Assembly (NCBI GenBank): GCA_947095585.1
Contig: OX352761.1
Location: forward strand, 107,185,890 to 107,249,889
Source: Nephrocerus scutellatus
Taxonomy: Eukaryota > Arthropoda > Insecta > Diptera > Pipunculidae
Reading direction: 5' to 3'
Length of the DNA stretch: 64,000 nt
Both the position numbers and the translations under genes were made by a program. The notes beneath the pieces are model-generated. The model ran no database searches, was not told where the DNA came from, and saw only the letters and a program-made list of their open reading frames with translations. Shown here one piece after another: positions 34,280 through 44,349 of the stretch. The number at the start of each line of letters is the position of its first letter. Within the stretch, counting starts at the first letter, position 1.

Positions 34280-36500
34280 ATCTGCAAGAATGTGAAAGAA
34301 TGATGTCTTGAATCCTTCACCGAACGACCTCTCCTAAGCTTTGGTCTTTCATATTTTTTTGCATCTAATTCCTTAATCTTAATCGAAATTCGAAACCCAA
34401 AAATTGAGAATTTACTCTTCAAATCCTTGACAGTAGGACGCAACCAAACCAAGTCTTGGCATAAACAACTGGCACCCATTTGAACAACCTACGTACGATG
34501 CTTAAAAATTATCGTCTTAAGAGCGGTAGATAGTGATCGAAGTACCCAAATCAACTATTGTCTGGCGTTGAATTTACGATCGCAACCTATATAGCTGGCT
34601 GTTGCCTGGAATTTATTACCAAATCCAGGAAGGTGACAACCAGAATGAATCTGTAGATAAATTCTCTTCATCTATGTTCAAGTTTAGAGCTTCTAATCTG
34701 CACCGCACTGAATACTCGTTTACTCCGATCGTTTTTGGCGCGTGGGATTGAGGACAACTGAAGGGAAAACGTTTTCCCTTGAAGTTGGAGTGTGATTTTT
34801 CTCTTTAAAATGGAAAAAATATCTGACAAACATTTCTGCTGCATTCTTCCTAGCCAATCACTTCATCAAGATGACAGTGTCGCCGTTGTTGCATTCGTTC
34901 CATTTACCTTGATCCGTTGCTGTGTTGTTCGTACACACGTCTTCCAAGCTCCTTCAATGGCACAATAAAAAGTTATTTTCTATTTTCTTCAGCCGCCAGA
35001 TTGGATTGCCCATAAATTTGTTTCTTCTGCGTACAAATTGCAACGAAATTGCCGCAGACACCATACCGCACTATTCCAGTTACTCCAGCTGTGCTGCTCG
35101 GTTGCAGTGTGTGTGTGTGTGTGCTGCTTCTGCAACGCACATCTCGTCGTCATTGCACTCAAGTTCGAGGGAATTTCTCTTGAACCGCAAGAGAGCATAA
35201 ACCACAAAATACCGCACGACGGAACGCAAACGCCAAATGATACCGCAGTCCCAACGAGTGTCCCGGGTACCCAAACACTCCTCGCTCGCGCACAGCGCAT
35301 GCTCGTCCGCTGGCCAATGTCGATGCTGATGTTGATGTGAAGTGTCCAAGTCACCAGTGCCGCCACTTTTCCGAAGGGAAAGCACGACGAACAATATGCG
35401 CGTACGTTACGCATGCGCACGGTCGGTCGATCATCATCAAATCGGGCACAAAGTACACTTAGCAGACAACGCGAACAAGTCATGGCCCAAATTTTGGCCT
35501 TGACTTTATGCGAAATTTATTTGCTGCTGTGCTGTTGTTGTTCTCAGTACAGCACAAATCTTTTTGACGGCTGCGGTCTCTGCTTTTGGGTTAATGTTAG
35601 ACCTGGAACGCGCGGCGTGCAGTTTGGTGTTATCTACGAGTATTACTATTGGGTGCTATTCGGGTCGCTGCTGCGTGAATTATTGTATCGTTCAGACGGC
35701 AGGCCGACCAACACGTTAGTTTGCTGGCACTCCTGTCCGGATAAAAGTTCTACTCAACGGATTTGGAAATAAGGAAGTTGTTATGTTACGTTACCAACTT
35801 TGACTTGGTTTGTAATAAATTGCAATTCGTCAAGTGTCAGTTAAGTCGTTATTTTTGTCATTGAAGTTTATCAGGACGTTAGAGGTTTTTATTTGCAAAC
35901 AAAGACTTACGGAAAGTACGGTTATCAAGGGCTTTATCTACTTTATCTACTTAATCAGGTAATAGTGTCCATTAAAATATACACCCTATATTAATTTAGA
36001 CCAATAATTGGGCCACTACATGAATGTAGTTTATTCTGTTATGAGTGAAGAGGTTGTCAGTTCAAATCAAACAAATATGATAGGACCAATTTATCAACAA
36101 CACATATGTCGCAAGCTCTGGGGTACTTGCGGTCTTAAAAAGCTGTATAGATAAAGACGGAAAGCCCAGTATTTGGATATTAATTTTTCCAATTCGCTCA
36201 AATTTTCCAGTTTCCAAAATGAACTTAATAAGTACGGCATGCTTTTAAATAAAACTCAACTATTAAAGCTAACTAAAGGCCACTTTTTCTTACAAACACC
36301 TTTCGAAACATTACCTAACCAAATCTGAGCTTATGTTGGTTAAATTGAAGCTAAAATAATACCGAATAGCTCTTCTAGCTTTTCGAGGACGCTAAGTCCA
36401 AATGTACCTATAGTAGGTCGAATGCACTCAGAAGGATTCCCTTGAACCAAATTTAGCGTGCAAAATCTTGAGTCGCTCTTTATGATCTTATGAACAGCAT
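34280..36500. other. Non-coding stretch
   Basis: No transposon or gene domain recognised. Contains a GT run (35107-35123) and a CpG-rich patch at 35040-35480 with overlapping frames of 100-164 codons on both strands. Overlap on both strands with no domain argues that these are composition effects. An ACGCATGCGCAC site lies at 35409-35420. Confidence 0.4.
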
Positions 36501-36504
36501 TATG

Positions 36505-37660
36505 ATGTGCGTTATATATACTCCTTTATGGATATTGAGGGAGCTTTCTACAACGCTATCTTCGACTCGATGTTCAAGTTTGACGAAAGCTACGGAGTAG
36601 AACCAACTCTAACCAGAAGCGTAAATTTGATGGTCTTATTCACCCAGTACCTAAAGGGGGTCCACTCTGCCAAACTTAACGGAAATCTAGAATCTAGAGG
36701 TTATTTTAGATGTCTAGAATATCAAAAGTTAAATTTACCTTTATTTAAAGCAAAAGAAGCATTTGGTAAATCATGAAGACTGGGTCCGAAAATGGTACGC
36801 TACTTGTACTTAATGATAATAAGACCCATTCTCACCGAAGCGATACTTATTTGGAGGCCATGCACCAAGTCTTACAATTGCTTACATGTCACCAAAAACA
36901 CTGCAAAGGAACGTCTGCTTGGAAATAACGTGCGCGATAAGCTATACCTCGGAGGATGCTCTCAAGACACTTCTGAACCTGCCATGACTGAATCTAGTTT
37001 TTCAGATAGAAGCAGTGAAAGCTGTGTGTCGGCTGCGAAAGAATAAAGTTTGGTATGATGGGCATAAAAGTATGCATTGAAAGTGGGAACATATTTCGCA
37101 GGGCCGGGGGGGGGGGGGAACAAATTCCTTCACTCCGGATATTGTACGCTTTTTAATGTTCAATAGAGATTTGAATAACCTAGCAGGGAGAGTTGAGAAA
37201 TTTCCGTAGAGATCTTTAGGGAATTTGCACCAGTTCCCATACTGATGAAGAAACTGATGCGAGATGGCATTTAGATGAGAATTGTAAAAAAGCATTTGGG
37301 CTTGGAAAACGGCTTTTCAAACAGAAAAATTTGCTATCTTACAAGTTGTTCACTGGGCTGTTTTAAAAAAGGAGATATGATGAAGAAACTTGCAATATGC
37401 TGTGATAGCCAAGCTGTTCTTTTACAATTGACCTCTCGAAGTCAACTGGAAGATTGTTCTGGAATGTGAGAAAAGGCAGAACTTTATTCCAAGATGGAAT
37501 TCCATCACCGTTGTCTGGGTTTGGGGCCAAACAGGTATGAACGACAAAGTGCAGCTGATGCACTTGCAAGAAGCAGTTCGTCCGCTGTTTCCACTGGTAT
37601 GGAACCAATGTTGGGCTTGGCTGAAGCAACCTCAACGATGGGTATTTAAAAATTAATGGA
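36505..37660 (+). pseudogene. Group A retrotransposon: RT core, thumb and RNase H
   Basis: Begins with RT block A (FMDIEGAFYNAIFDSM, catalytic D present). It then jumps over a deletion to the thumb (KAKEAFGKS; MVRYLYLMIIRPILTEAILI). RNase H follows: DEETDARWHLDEN-like, KTAFQTEKFAILQVVHWAVL, DSQAVLLQLTS and the IPRWNSITVVWVWG... ADALARSS block. It is the same family as 1-782. A poly-G run (37107-37118) lies between thumb and RNase H. Multiple frameshifts. Confidence 0.78.
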
Positions 37661-38215
37661 AACAAAACAAGAGCCCAGTTGGATATTGTAGAACTACAGA
37701 AAGATTTATTAGATAGGCTGAACAAAAGTACCGCCAAGTAATTTTCATGCAAACTGTCGAAGCATGGTAGATTAACTTACAGGGCACAACCCAACTGAAG
37801 GTCATATTTTTAAGTTATGTCTTACCGGACGGGACGGTCCGAAGAGTTCTTAGGTGTGTTTTTATCACGCCAATCGACCACAACTGCCAAACTGGATGAC
37901 ATCGACTCTAAATCGAAATTGATTGAAACAAAACAAGAGCCCAGTTGGATATTGTGGAACTAATAAAACATTTAGTGGATAGCTAAACAAAAGCACCGTC
38001 AAGTAATTGTCAGGAAATCTCTAGAACGAACTGTCGAGGCATGGTAGACTAACTTACAGGGCCAACTGAAGGTCATATTTTTAAGTTAGGTCTTACCGAA
38101 CGGGACGGTCCGAAGAGTTCTTAGGTGTGTTTTTATTACGCCAATCGATCACAACTGCCAAACTGGATGACATCGACTTGAAATCGGGACCGGTGGAGAA
38201 CTTTTTTACGGGAGT
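37661..38215 (+). repeat. Tandem duplication of a fused group A / group C 3' end
   Basis: Two units (37661-37926 and 37927-38205) start AAACAAAACAAGAGCCCAGT. Each encodes the group A tail (LTGHNPTEGHIFKL-like) and then CCAAACTGGATGACATCGAC. That last sequence, with GAAATCGGGACCGGT-GAGAA after it in unit 2, matches the 3' end of group C at 50802-50845 (GCCAAACTGGATGATAACG, GAAATCGGGACCGGTAGAGA). The fusion is present in both units, so it preceded the duplication. Confidence 0.7.
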
Positions 38216-38438
38216 ATAGGACTCGACTCAGTTATAGGGCCAGCTATGATGATTAGGACTACATCAATTGTATTTATATTTAAAGAGCAGTTTATATTAA
38301 GAAGGACAACTTCTTAAAGCATGTTGAGAGTAAAGTTTCAAGTCTACTTCAAGCTTTGCGAGCAAAGGCGATGGGATTTTTCCGAGGATGATTTTGAAGA
38401 TGATAATAAAATCATTTTAAGATGAAATTAGGATAATA

Positions 38439-38553
38439 ACGGGTGTTTTTTTAGGAGGTTTGTTTTTCCGATAGATGTCGTTTTATTTTATGACAGTTGT
38501 TTTGACAGCTCAAAATGGCATTTCTACTCAGTATTGTTTGGCAAATCATTATG

Positions 38554-38589
<36 letters not shown>

Positions 38590-38866
38590 ACATTTGTGAA
38601 AAATAGTCGTGGTAGCCATATGCCAGAAATTGTGTTTAAATGTTAAATGCCAAAAAATTATCTACCAAATAAAAAAAAATTTTGGTCATTTCATAATTTT
38701 ATATGTGTTTTATTCAAAAAAAAAATCGGCAACCTCTTAAAAAAACACGTTATATCTAACTTGCCAAACAATACTGAGTAGAAATGCCACTTTGAGCTGT
38801 CAAAACAACTGTCATAAAATAAAACGACATCTATCGGAAAAACAAACCTCCCAAAAAAACACCCTT
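38439..38866. mobile_element. Mariner-derived short element with ~104-bp inverted ends
   Basis: Left arm ACGGGTGTTTTTTTAGGAGG... to ...CAGTATTGTTTGGCAA and right arm (complement) AAGGGTGTTTTTTTGGGAGG... are nearly identical over about 104 bases. TA lies outside both ends (38437-38438, 38867-38868). The interior holds a run of 36 A (38552-38587) and then RGSHMPEIVFKC followed by a stop. This resembles the transposase C-terminus of the relic at 14290 (RNGHMPEIILKF, stop). So it is an internally deleted relative of that mariner family that keeps its final codons. Confidence 0.85.
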
Positions 38867-38909
38867 TATAAGGACTTATTGCGACCCCGAAGAGCAAAGT
38901 AATTTTTTT

Positions 38910-39240
38910 TCAGCGTGCGTGTGTTTGTCAGTTGGTCAGTTTGTCCACTCGTATATCTTGACTTCTACCATTCAGAATTTTGTAGGACTTTTTTTTAAAA
39001 CAATTGTTAAGCGCTCGACTTGCGATGGCATAATTTTTATTTTGTTTTATTTATAGGGGTAGTTTTAGGAAGAAAAGTATAAAAATATTGTCAGTTCGTC
39101 AGTTTGTCCTCTCGTATATATTGACTTCTACCGGTCAGAATTTGATAGGACTATTTTTAAAACAATTGCTAAGCGCTTGGCTTGCGATGGCGTAATTTTT
39201 ATTTTTTATTCATACGGGTGGTATAAGTTTAATAGGAAAA
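38910..39240 (+). repeat. Two tandem copies of a ~168-bp repeat
   Basis: The order TCAGT-GTCAGTTTGTCC, CTCGTATAT-TTGACTTCTACC, CAGAATTT, TAGGACT, AAACAATTG, TAAGCGCT, CTTGCGATGGC appears at about 38925 and again at about 39093. Non-coding; no ends defined. Confidence 0.7.
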
Positions 39241-39304
39241 GTATAAAAAAGGGTTTTTTTTTGTGAAACTAAACTTTGTTTGAGCTAATTCTGTCTTAAA
39301 GACT

Positions 39305-39359
39305 GAGCTTCTCAGGTCGTCATATGGATAGTTGTACCATACGACAAGCTGAGAAGCTC
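39305..39359 (+). repeat. 55-nt hairpin
   Basis: GAGCTTCTCAG pairs perfectly with CTGAGAAGCTC. GTCGT...ATGG pairs with CCATACGAC further in, leaving a small bulge and a roughly 10-nt loop (ATAGTTGTA). Length and shape are within the range of small pre-miRNA-like hairpins, but nothing shows transcription or processing. Confidence 0.6.
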
Positions 39360-39435
39360 CGCTTTACTATCTTAGCATAACTAAAGGATGACTTTGGAAT
39401 GTTTGTATGATGATTTTAGGATGAAAGCATCAGAG

Positions 39436-39770
39436 GGCCGGATTATGTCGCAAAATAAGGCATGTGGCATGAGTGTGTCGTATACGTACGAGATGTATGT
39501 TATACAATTTTATTGTTGGTGTTTTTTTTTCTTTAATTGTGTATACTTTTAATGAAGGTGTGTACTACAATATTGTCCCTTCGAGCGAAAGGTTCCCTCT
39601 TACCTTATGCAGAAGGATTTTTCGCACACTATTGGCAAGTGGAATGAGTGTCGATAAGAACCAAAAGTAAAAGACAAGCAGGCGTCTCTAACCATACTAA
39701 TATACACACAATACTATTATCTACTTGCGGTTATTTTTGCGTCATGTCTCATTTTGCGACCAAAATCGGC
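39436..39770. mobile_element. Candidate MITE with ~28-bp imperfect inverted ends
   Basis: Left GCCGGATTATGTCGCAAAAT followed by AAGGCATG; right, read on the other strand, GCCGATTTTGGTCGCAAAAT followed by GAGACATG. About six differences in 28. The interior is A+T-rich with a 65-codon frame of no recognisable family. No clear target duplication. Confidence 0.45.
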
Positions 39771-39779
39771 ACTCAGAAA

Positions 39780-42300
39780 TACAAATACTGCCATAAGAGT
39801 TTAAATTTTATCACGTGATGCACTCTCTTCATTTTATCTAAAGCACTACTATCATTAAAGGACTAAATGCCTTATCTACTCAGCATGCTCTTAATAGCTG
39901 CCACTTTATAATAAGCGAGAACCGTCTCTTTCTCGAAAGCATTTAAAGAATCATTTTCAGGAAAAATTGGCTTTCAACGCTAGTGGTGGCTAGTGGATCA
40001 ATAAAAATTGTGTAAGTGGAATTAAGTGGAAAATCATGCTCCCAACAAATCCTGAACACAAATGCCTTACAATCGCCAGCACAATCTTAAGTTAGTCAAA
40101 ATATTGCAGGTTGCACTCTTTGCCATACACTTATATGTCTGTCTGTTAGCGCAGTAGTTGTACTAACAGTTAATGCTCATAATTCCTTTTTTTTTCTATT
40201 AAATTAATACAACATTGTACCAAGTAACCTCTCCTTCGATTACACAATATCTCTGAGGTACAAGGAAATGCTTCAACCGTTAATCAAAGCGCAATAAATT
40301 TGCAAATTGCCCAGCTCAGCTTAAATCAGCTCAACTCAACTTAATTCAACTCAACTCTCAGCTAAGCTCAGCTCAATCATGCATATCAAAGTGCCCTGTA
40401 AACTGTACACAAACGACCGTGCAATTTGTGCGGGCAATCAATTGTTTAGGCCGAAATCGAACGGCTGATTGTTTAGCGCAGAAAGTGAAGAAATAATAAA
40501 GCACAGCAGCTGGATCGCCCAATAACGAATCCTTCCTAATGTCATGCATGCATGTATGTGGTGTTGGTTGGCGCGCTACTGGGTTCCGTGCACGATCGCC
40601 GCCATATACGAGGTACAACACAACAACACACAAATGAACCCCATAAATCTAGTTCACTCACATTGCCCATTACTCACAAATACGACTATGAGTGGGGTAA
40701 TAAAAATAATAATAATAATATGATAATAATAATGTTCCGTTGAACGCCGTCGATCGGTGCTGGTCACCTCTGGGGTCACTTACTTCTTGCTACTGTCTCG
40801 TCCCGCTTCAACTGTGGATACCATCTTGCTGGGCTTTTCTTTCCATTTTCGATTTTCGATTTATTCATTCAGCGTAACGATCGCGGCATTCAGCGTAACG
40901 ATCGTCTCTTCCTAACTCACATATATGGGGGACACATTGAATCGGAGACGATGTCAAACTGGAAGATAAATCGTTCAGCGATACGCAGAGAGAATTCAAA
41001 TCTCAAATCGACTCAACGGGTTTTCGCTTGTTGCTCGATAGGCGGCCCGCCTGATAGTGTCGCTGATAATAATGCTCCCATCACGGAGCAATGAGCAATG
41101 AGTGGTCGTGATCAATTACTCGTACATTGTCCGAAATCCATGCCACAATGTTTGCTACCGCAATCTACTCGTTGTCTATTGGAAATTCCATTTGTTAACT
41201 GATGCAATTGATTTAATTAGACATTATTTTGGGCTGTCCGTGATGGATCGACCCCATTAAAAGTTATATATTCAATGGTCCACACCCCCTCCGCCACGAC
41301 CAAGTGTTGTCTTGTTGTTTGTGTGTTTTTTTTTTTAATAATACAAAAACTTACGGCCTACATCCGTATAGGTTCAAAAAAATTGGTCTACGAGTGGACA
41401 AAACCGTTTGTAAGCTTCTACGTGATGTGAATCAGCGAGGAACCTTTGAAGAAAGTTATGTGCCCAGCCGCAACAGTGTGCCACATTCCTTAAAATGCTT
41501 TTTTCCGGCTAGCAATTGTTTTTCATTAAAAAAAAGCATTGAAAAGACTATGAAGCTGGAGTGCAACTGACTTCAAATCCCACTTCTGCACACACTAGAC
41601 ACTAGAGGATGCACTTGCTTTGCGTGCCAGTATTCAGCACACGTGGCGATCATGATTGGTGACATTTTGTTGTTCATCATTTCGCATTGGAATTGATTAC
41701 AATGATTTATGATGCTGTGGCCAGGCTGATGCTAACGGAAACATCTCTCTCCAGCATAGATGATGATGTCATATTCATTATAGCAATCCGTGATGGCTTA
41801 TTGAAACGCAACTTGCCACTTGGTAGAATAAAAGCAGGTTGGAAAAGTGCTGTAGATCTTTTTTAATAGAAGATAAAATTATAACCACTGCCACTGGCCA
41901 CTGGGAGATAGAAAGATCATTATCCTTATTCAAATCCTGTGATTTGTGAATATTTCATTGAATTTTTGACAGAACTACGACAACGACATCAGCAGTAGCA
42001 TTTATTTGATCGTGTGAAAAATGGCGTACATTACTCGACGAAAAGTGCCTATCGAATGCTCATTAGATTGCCGCACTCCTGTAGCTTCTTACTCGAAAGA
42101 TAACAATCAATTTCCTAGCTCGTTATGTAATGCTGATGGTGTTTTTCGTCGTCCATCGATATTAATGATCACTGGTGATAGACTGTTAAAAGATTCCATT
42201 TAACACTTCCCTACTGAGAAGGTATTTTCCATGATCACACGTTGAAGGGCGTTGTAAAGTTCTTGCTTTGTAAGATTTCGGGAGATAGGTTTAGGCCGTT
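39780..42300. other. Non-coding stretch with simple repeats
   Basis: CTCAACT/CTCAGCT runs (40312-40376), a TAA array (40688-40735), a short duplication of GCGTAACGATCG near 40870-40905 and a poly-T run near 41327. No coding domain recognised. Possibly host DNA. Confidence 0.4.
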
Positions 42301-42339
42301 TTTGCCCTATAAAGCTTCTAAAATAATTAAGTACTTACT

Positions 42340-43916
42340 TACTTACTTATGTCCTATATCTCCTTGTGGGAACTAGGGCCTCTACTACGCCTACGCGCAA
42401 TCGCGTGCGGTTCCTGGCAATGAGCTTCAACTTTCTACGACTCTTCCCTAATTGCCGTGACTCCTCAACTGTTCTGCGCCATGTATTTCGCGGACGACCC
42501 GTTCTTCTACCATCCTGAGATAACGGATTCCATTGCATTACGTAGTTTGCTATGGAACTGTCGCCTTTTCGAAGTGTATGACCAATCCACTGCCACTTCC
42601 GTCTTCGGATGGTTGTGCCTTTTGGTTCCTGACCCGTTCTCTGGTAAAGATGTTCGTTAGAGATACGGTTAAGCCAGAAAACCCTTAAGATGTTCTGTAG
42701 GCACGAAATTTACGAAAGTTTGTAACCTTTTTGTGATAGTAGCGGTCACCTTCCAAGTGCTGCACCCATACAACAGCACAGGTTCAACATTTAAACGGAA
42801 CAGTCGCAGCTTGGTGTTTAAGCTGATCGCATTGCTTCGCCATAACATGGAAATCATTCCAAACACTGATTTTGCTTTGCCGATCGGTTCACAATGTCCT
42901 GTTCGGTTACACTTTCGGTCGAGACAATATTCCCAATATATTGGAAACTCTCTACTCTCTCTACCGGTTGTCCAGCAATGTTAACATGAGTTACTGAGTT
43001 AGTGCCGAGGTTAATGATTTTGATTTTAGCAGTATTAATCTTCAAACTCGCAACATGTGCCTCTCTTTCCACATTCTTTTTCATTTGGTGCAGCTACATA
43101 ATCCTGTCTGAGAGTAAACAGCATCGGCGGCGTAGTCCAGATGTTTGAGTTGAGATGTCCAACGAATTCCTCCGTTTCCAGTAGATAAAGCTGCGCGAAG
43201 CACATTGCTAATCACCAACCAACAAAAAAAGTATCGGCGATAGAATGCAACCTTGTCGTACCCCACTTAGGATCTCGAATTCCTCTGACAGCATTCCTCT
43301 ATGCTGTGCATGACATTGAGAGCCATCATAGGTTGCTTAATAATATTATATTAATTAATAATATATTAATATTAGTTTATCGGGTATACCTCTTCTGCGC
43401 AAGGCGAGCCAGATAAACTGTCTGTTGACACTGTCAAACGCCTTCTCAATATCGATGAACAGCAGGTGCAGTGGGGACCGGAATTCAACGCACTGTTCAA
43501 TAATAATCCGCAGGGTGTTTATGTGGTCTACACAGGTGGATCCAGTGCGGAAACCGGCTTATTCGGCATCGAGTGTATCTTCCAGATGTTCCTTAATTCG
43601 CTCAAGTACTACTTTTCTGCTGCTGCTAGCATTAATTTTGTTGTAGATATACTCAACTGCAAGGCGGTGCAATCACCCACACTAATGTGCTGTCCAAAAT
43701 TCTATTTAGTGTTGTTGCCATATGAATACAAGCGCATTCATTTTGATTTTGATCATTTTGATCATTTTAACCTGATCGCATTGCTTCGCGAAACCTGCTT
43801 GTTTGTTCGGCATCGAGTGTATCTTCCAGATGTTCCCTAATTCGCTCAAGTACTACTTTGTCTATCACCTTTGCAAGTGCACGAAGATTGCAAATGCCTC
43901 TCCAGTTTTCGCGCTC
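42340..43916 (-). pseudogene. Group B RT, C-terminal two thirds
   Basis: On the minus strand: ENWRGICNLRALAKVIDKVV, LERIREHLEDTLDAEQ (encoded twice, 43567-43617 and 43810-43860, an internal duplication), a region giving IDIEKAFDSVNRQFIWLA (block A), GGIRWTSQLKHLDYAADAV (YADD changed to YAAD), LKINTAKIKIINLG, LFRLNVEPVLLYGCSTW, RRKWQWIGHTLRKG and TGRPRNTWRRTVEESRQLG. The 3' end has an AAGT-repeat tail (42329-42346). The second catalytic aspartate is lost and frames are broken. Confidence 0.82.
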
Positions 43917-44170
43917 CATAATAATAATATTCGGCGCGACAGTCCATTGCGGTCCAAGGCCTAACTTCTCGCGACCATTTGTGCTGTGCATGTTAATTTT
44001 TGGACACAAATGGAAGGGACCTGCAATTTAAAGCCGGATCCGAACGGCGAATTGAGAAGCTTTCCGTGTCAAGGTATTACTCTCGGAACGTTTGTCACCC
44101 ATTCGCGAGAGGTGGGACACCGTGAAAATACTTTTTGCAGCCATGTGCACTTCCACTGAGTCACGGCGCC
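43917..44170 (-). repeat. tRNA-derived SINE, copy 6, inside group B
   Basis: Minus strand: head GGCGCCGTGACTCAGTGG, B box deleted, then TCACGGTGTCCCACCTCTCG, CGAGAGTAATACC, GGAAAGCTTCTCAATTCGCC, TTTGTGTCCAAAAATTAACA and a CCGAATATTATTATTAT tail. It splits the group B sequence between the 'LLKKGNL' and 'ENWRG' blocks. Confidence 0.88.
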
Positions 44171-44345
44171 CACATAAGATTACCTTTTTTAAGGAGCTTG
44201 ACAATCATTCCCATCTTCCATTCTGCGGGCAAACTTTTAGCGTCCCACGCTCTCTCTCTGCAAGAGGATATAAAACCTCTGCTGATGTCGTTGGAGCGGC
44301 ACGCAGAAGCTCTGTTGTTTGCTTTTTATTATAGGAATATAGGAA
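44171..44345 (-). pseudogene. Group B RT, N-terminal part beyond the SINE
   Basis: Minus strand reads NRASACRSNDISRGFISS, then SLPAEWKMGMIVKLLKKGNL, the RT region just upstream of 'NCxNWRGI'. It is contiguous with the group B sequence on the other side of SINE copy 6. Confidence 0.75.
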
Positions 44346-44349
44346 TACT

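Noticed and set aside
35413..35772. A 119-codon plus frame with a cysteine-rich hydrophobic stretch
   Set aside because: No domain recognised, long overlapping frames occur on the opposite strand in the same CpG-rich patch, and no splice or start context supports it.
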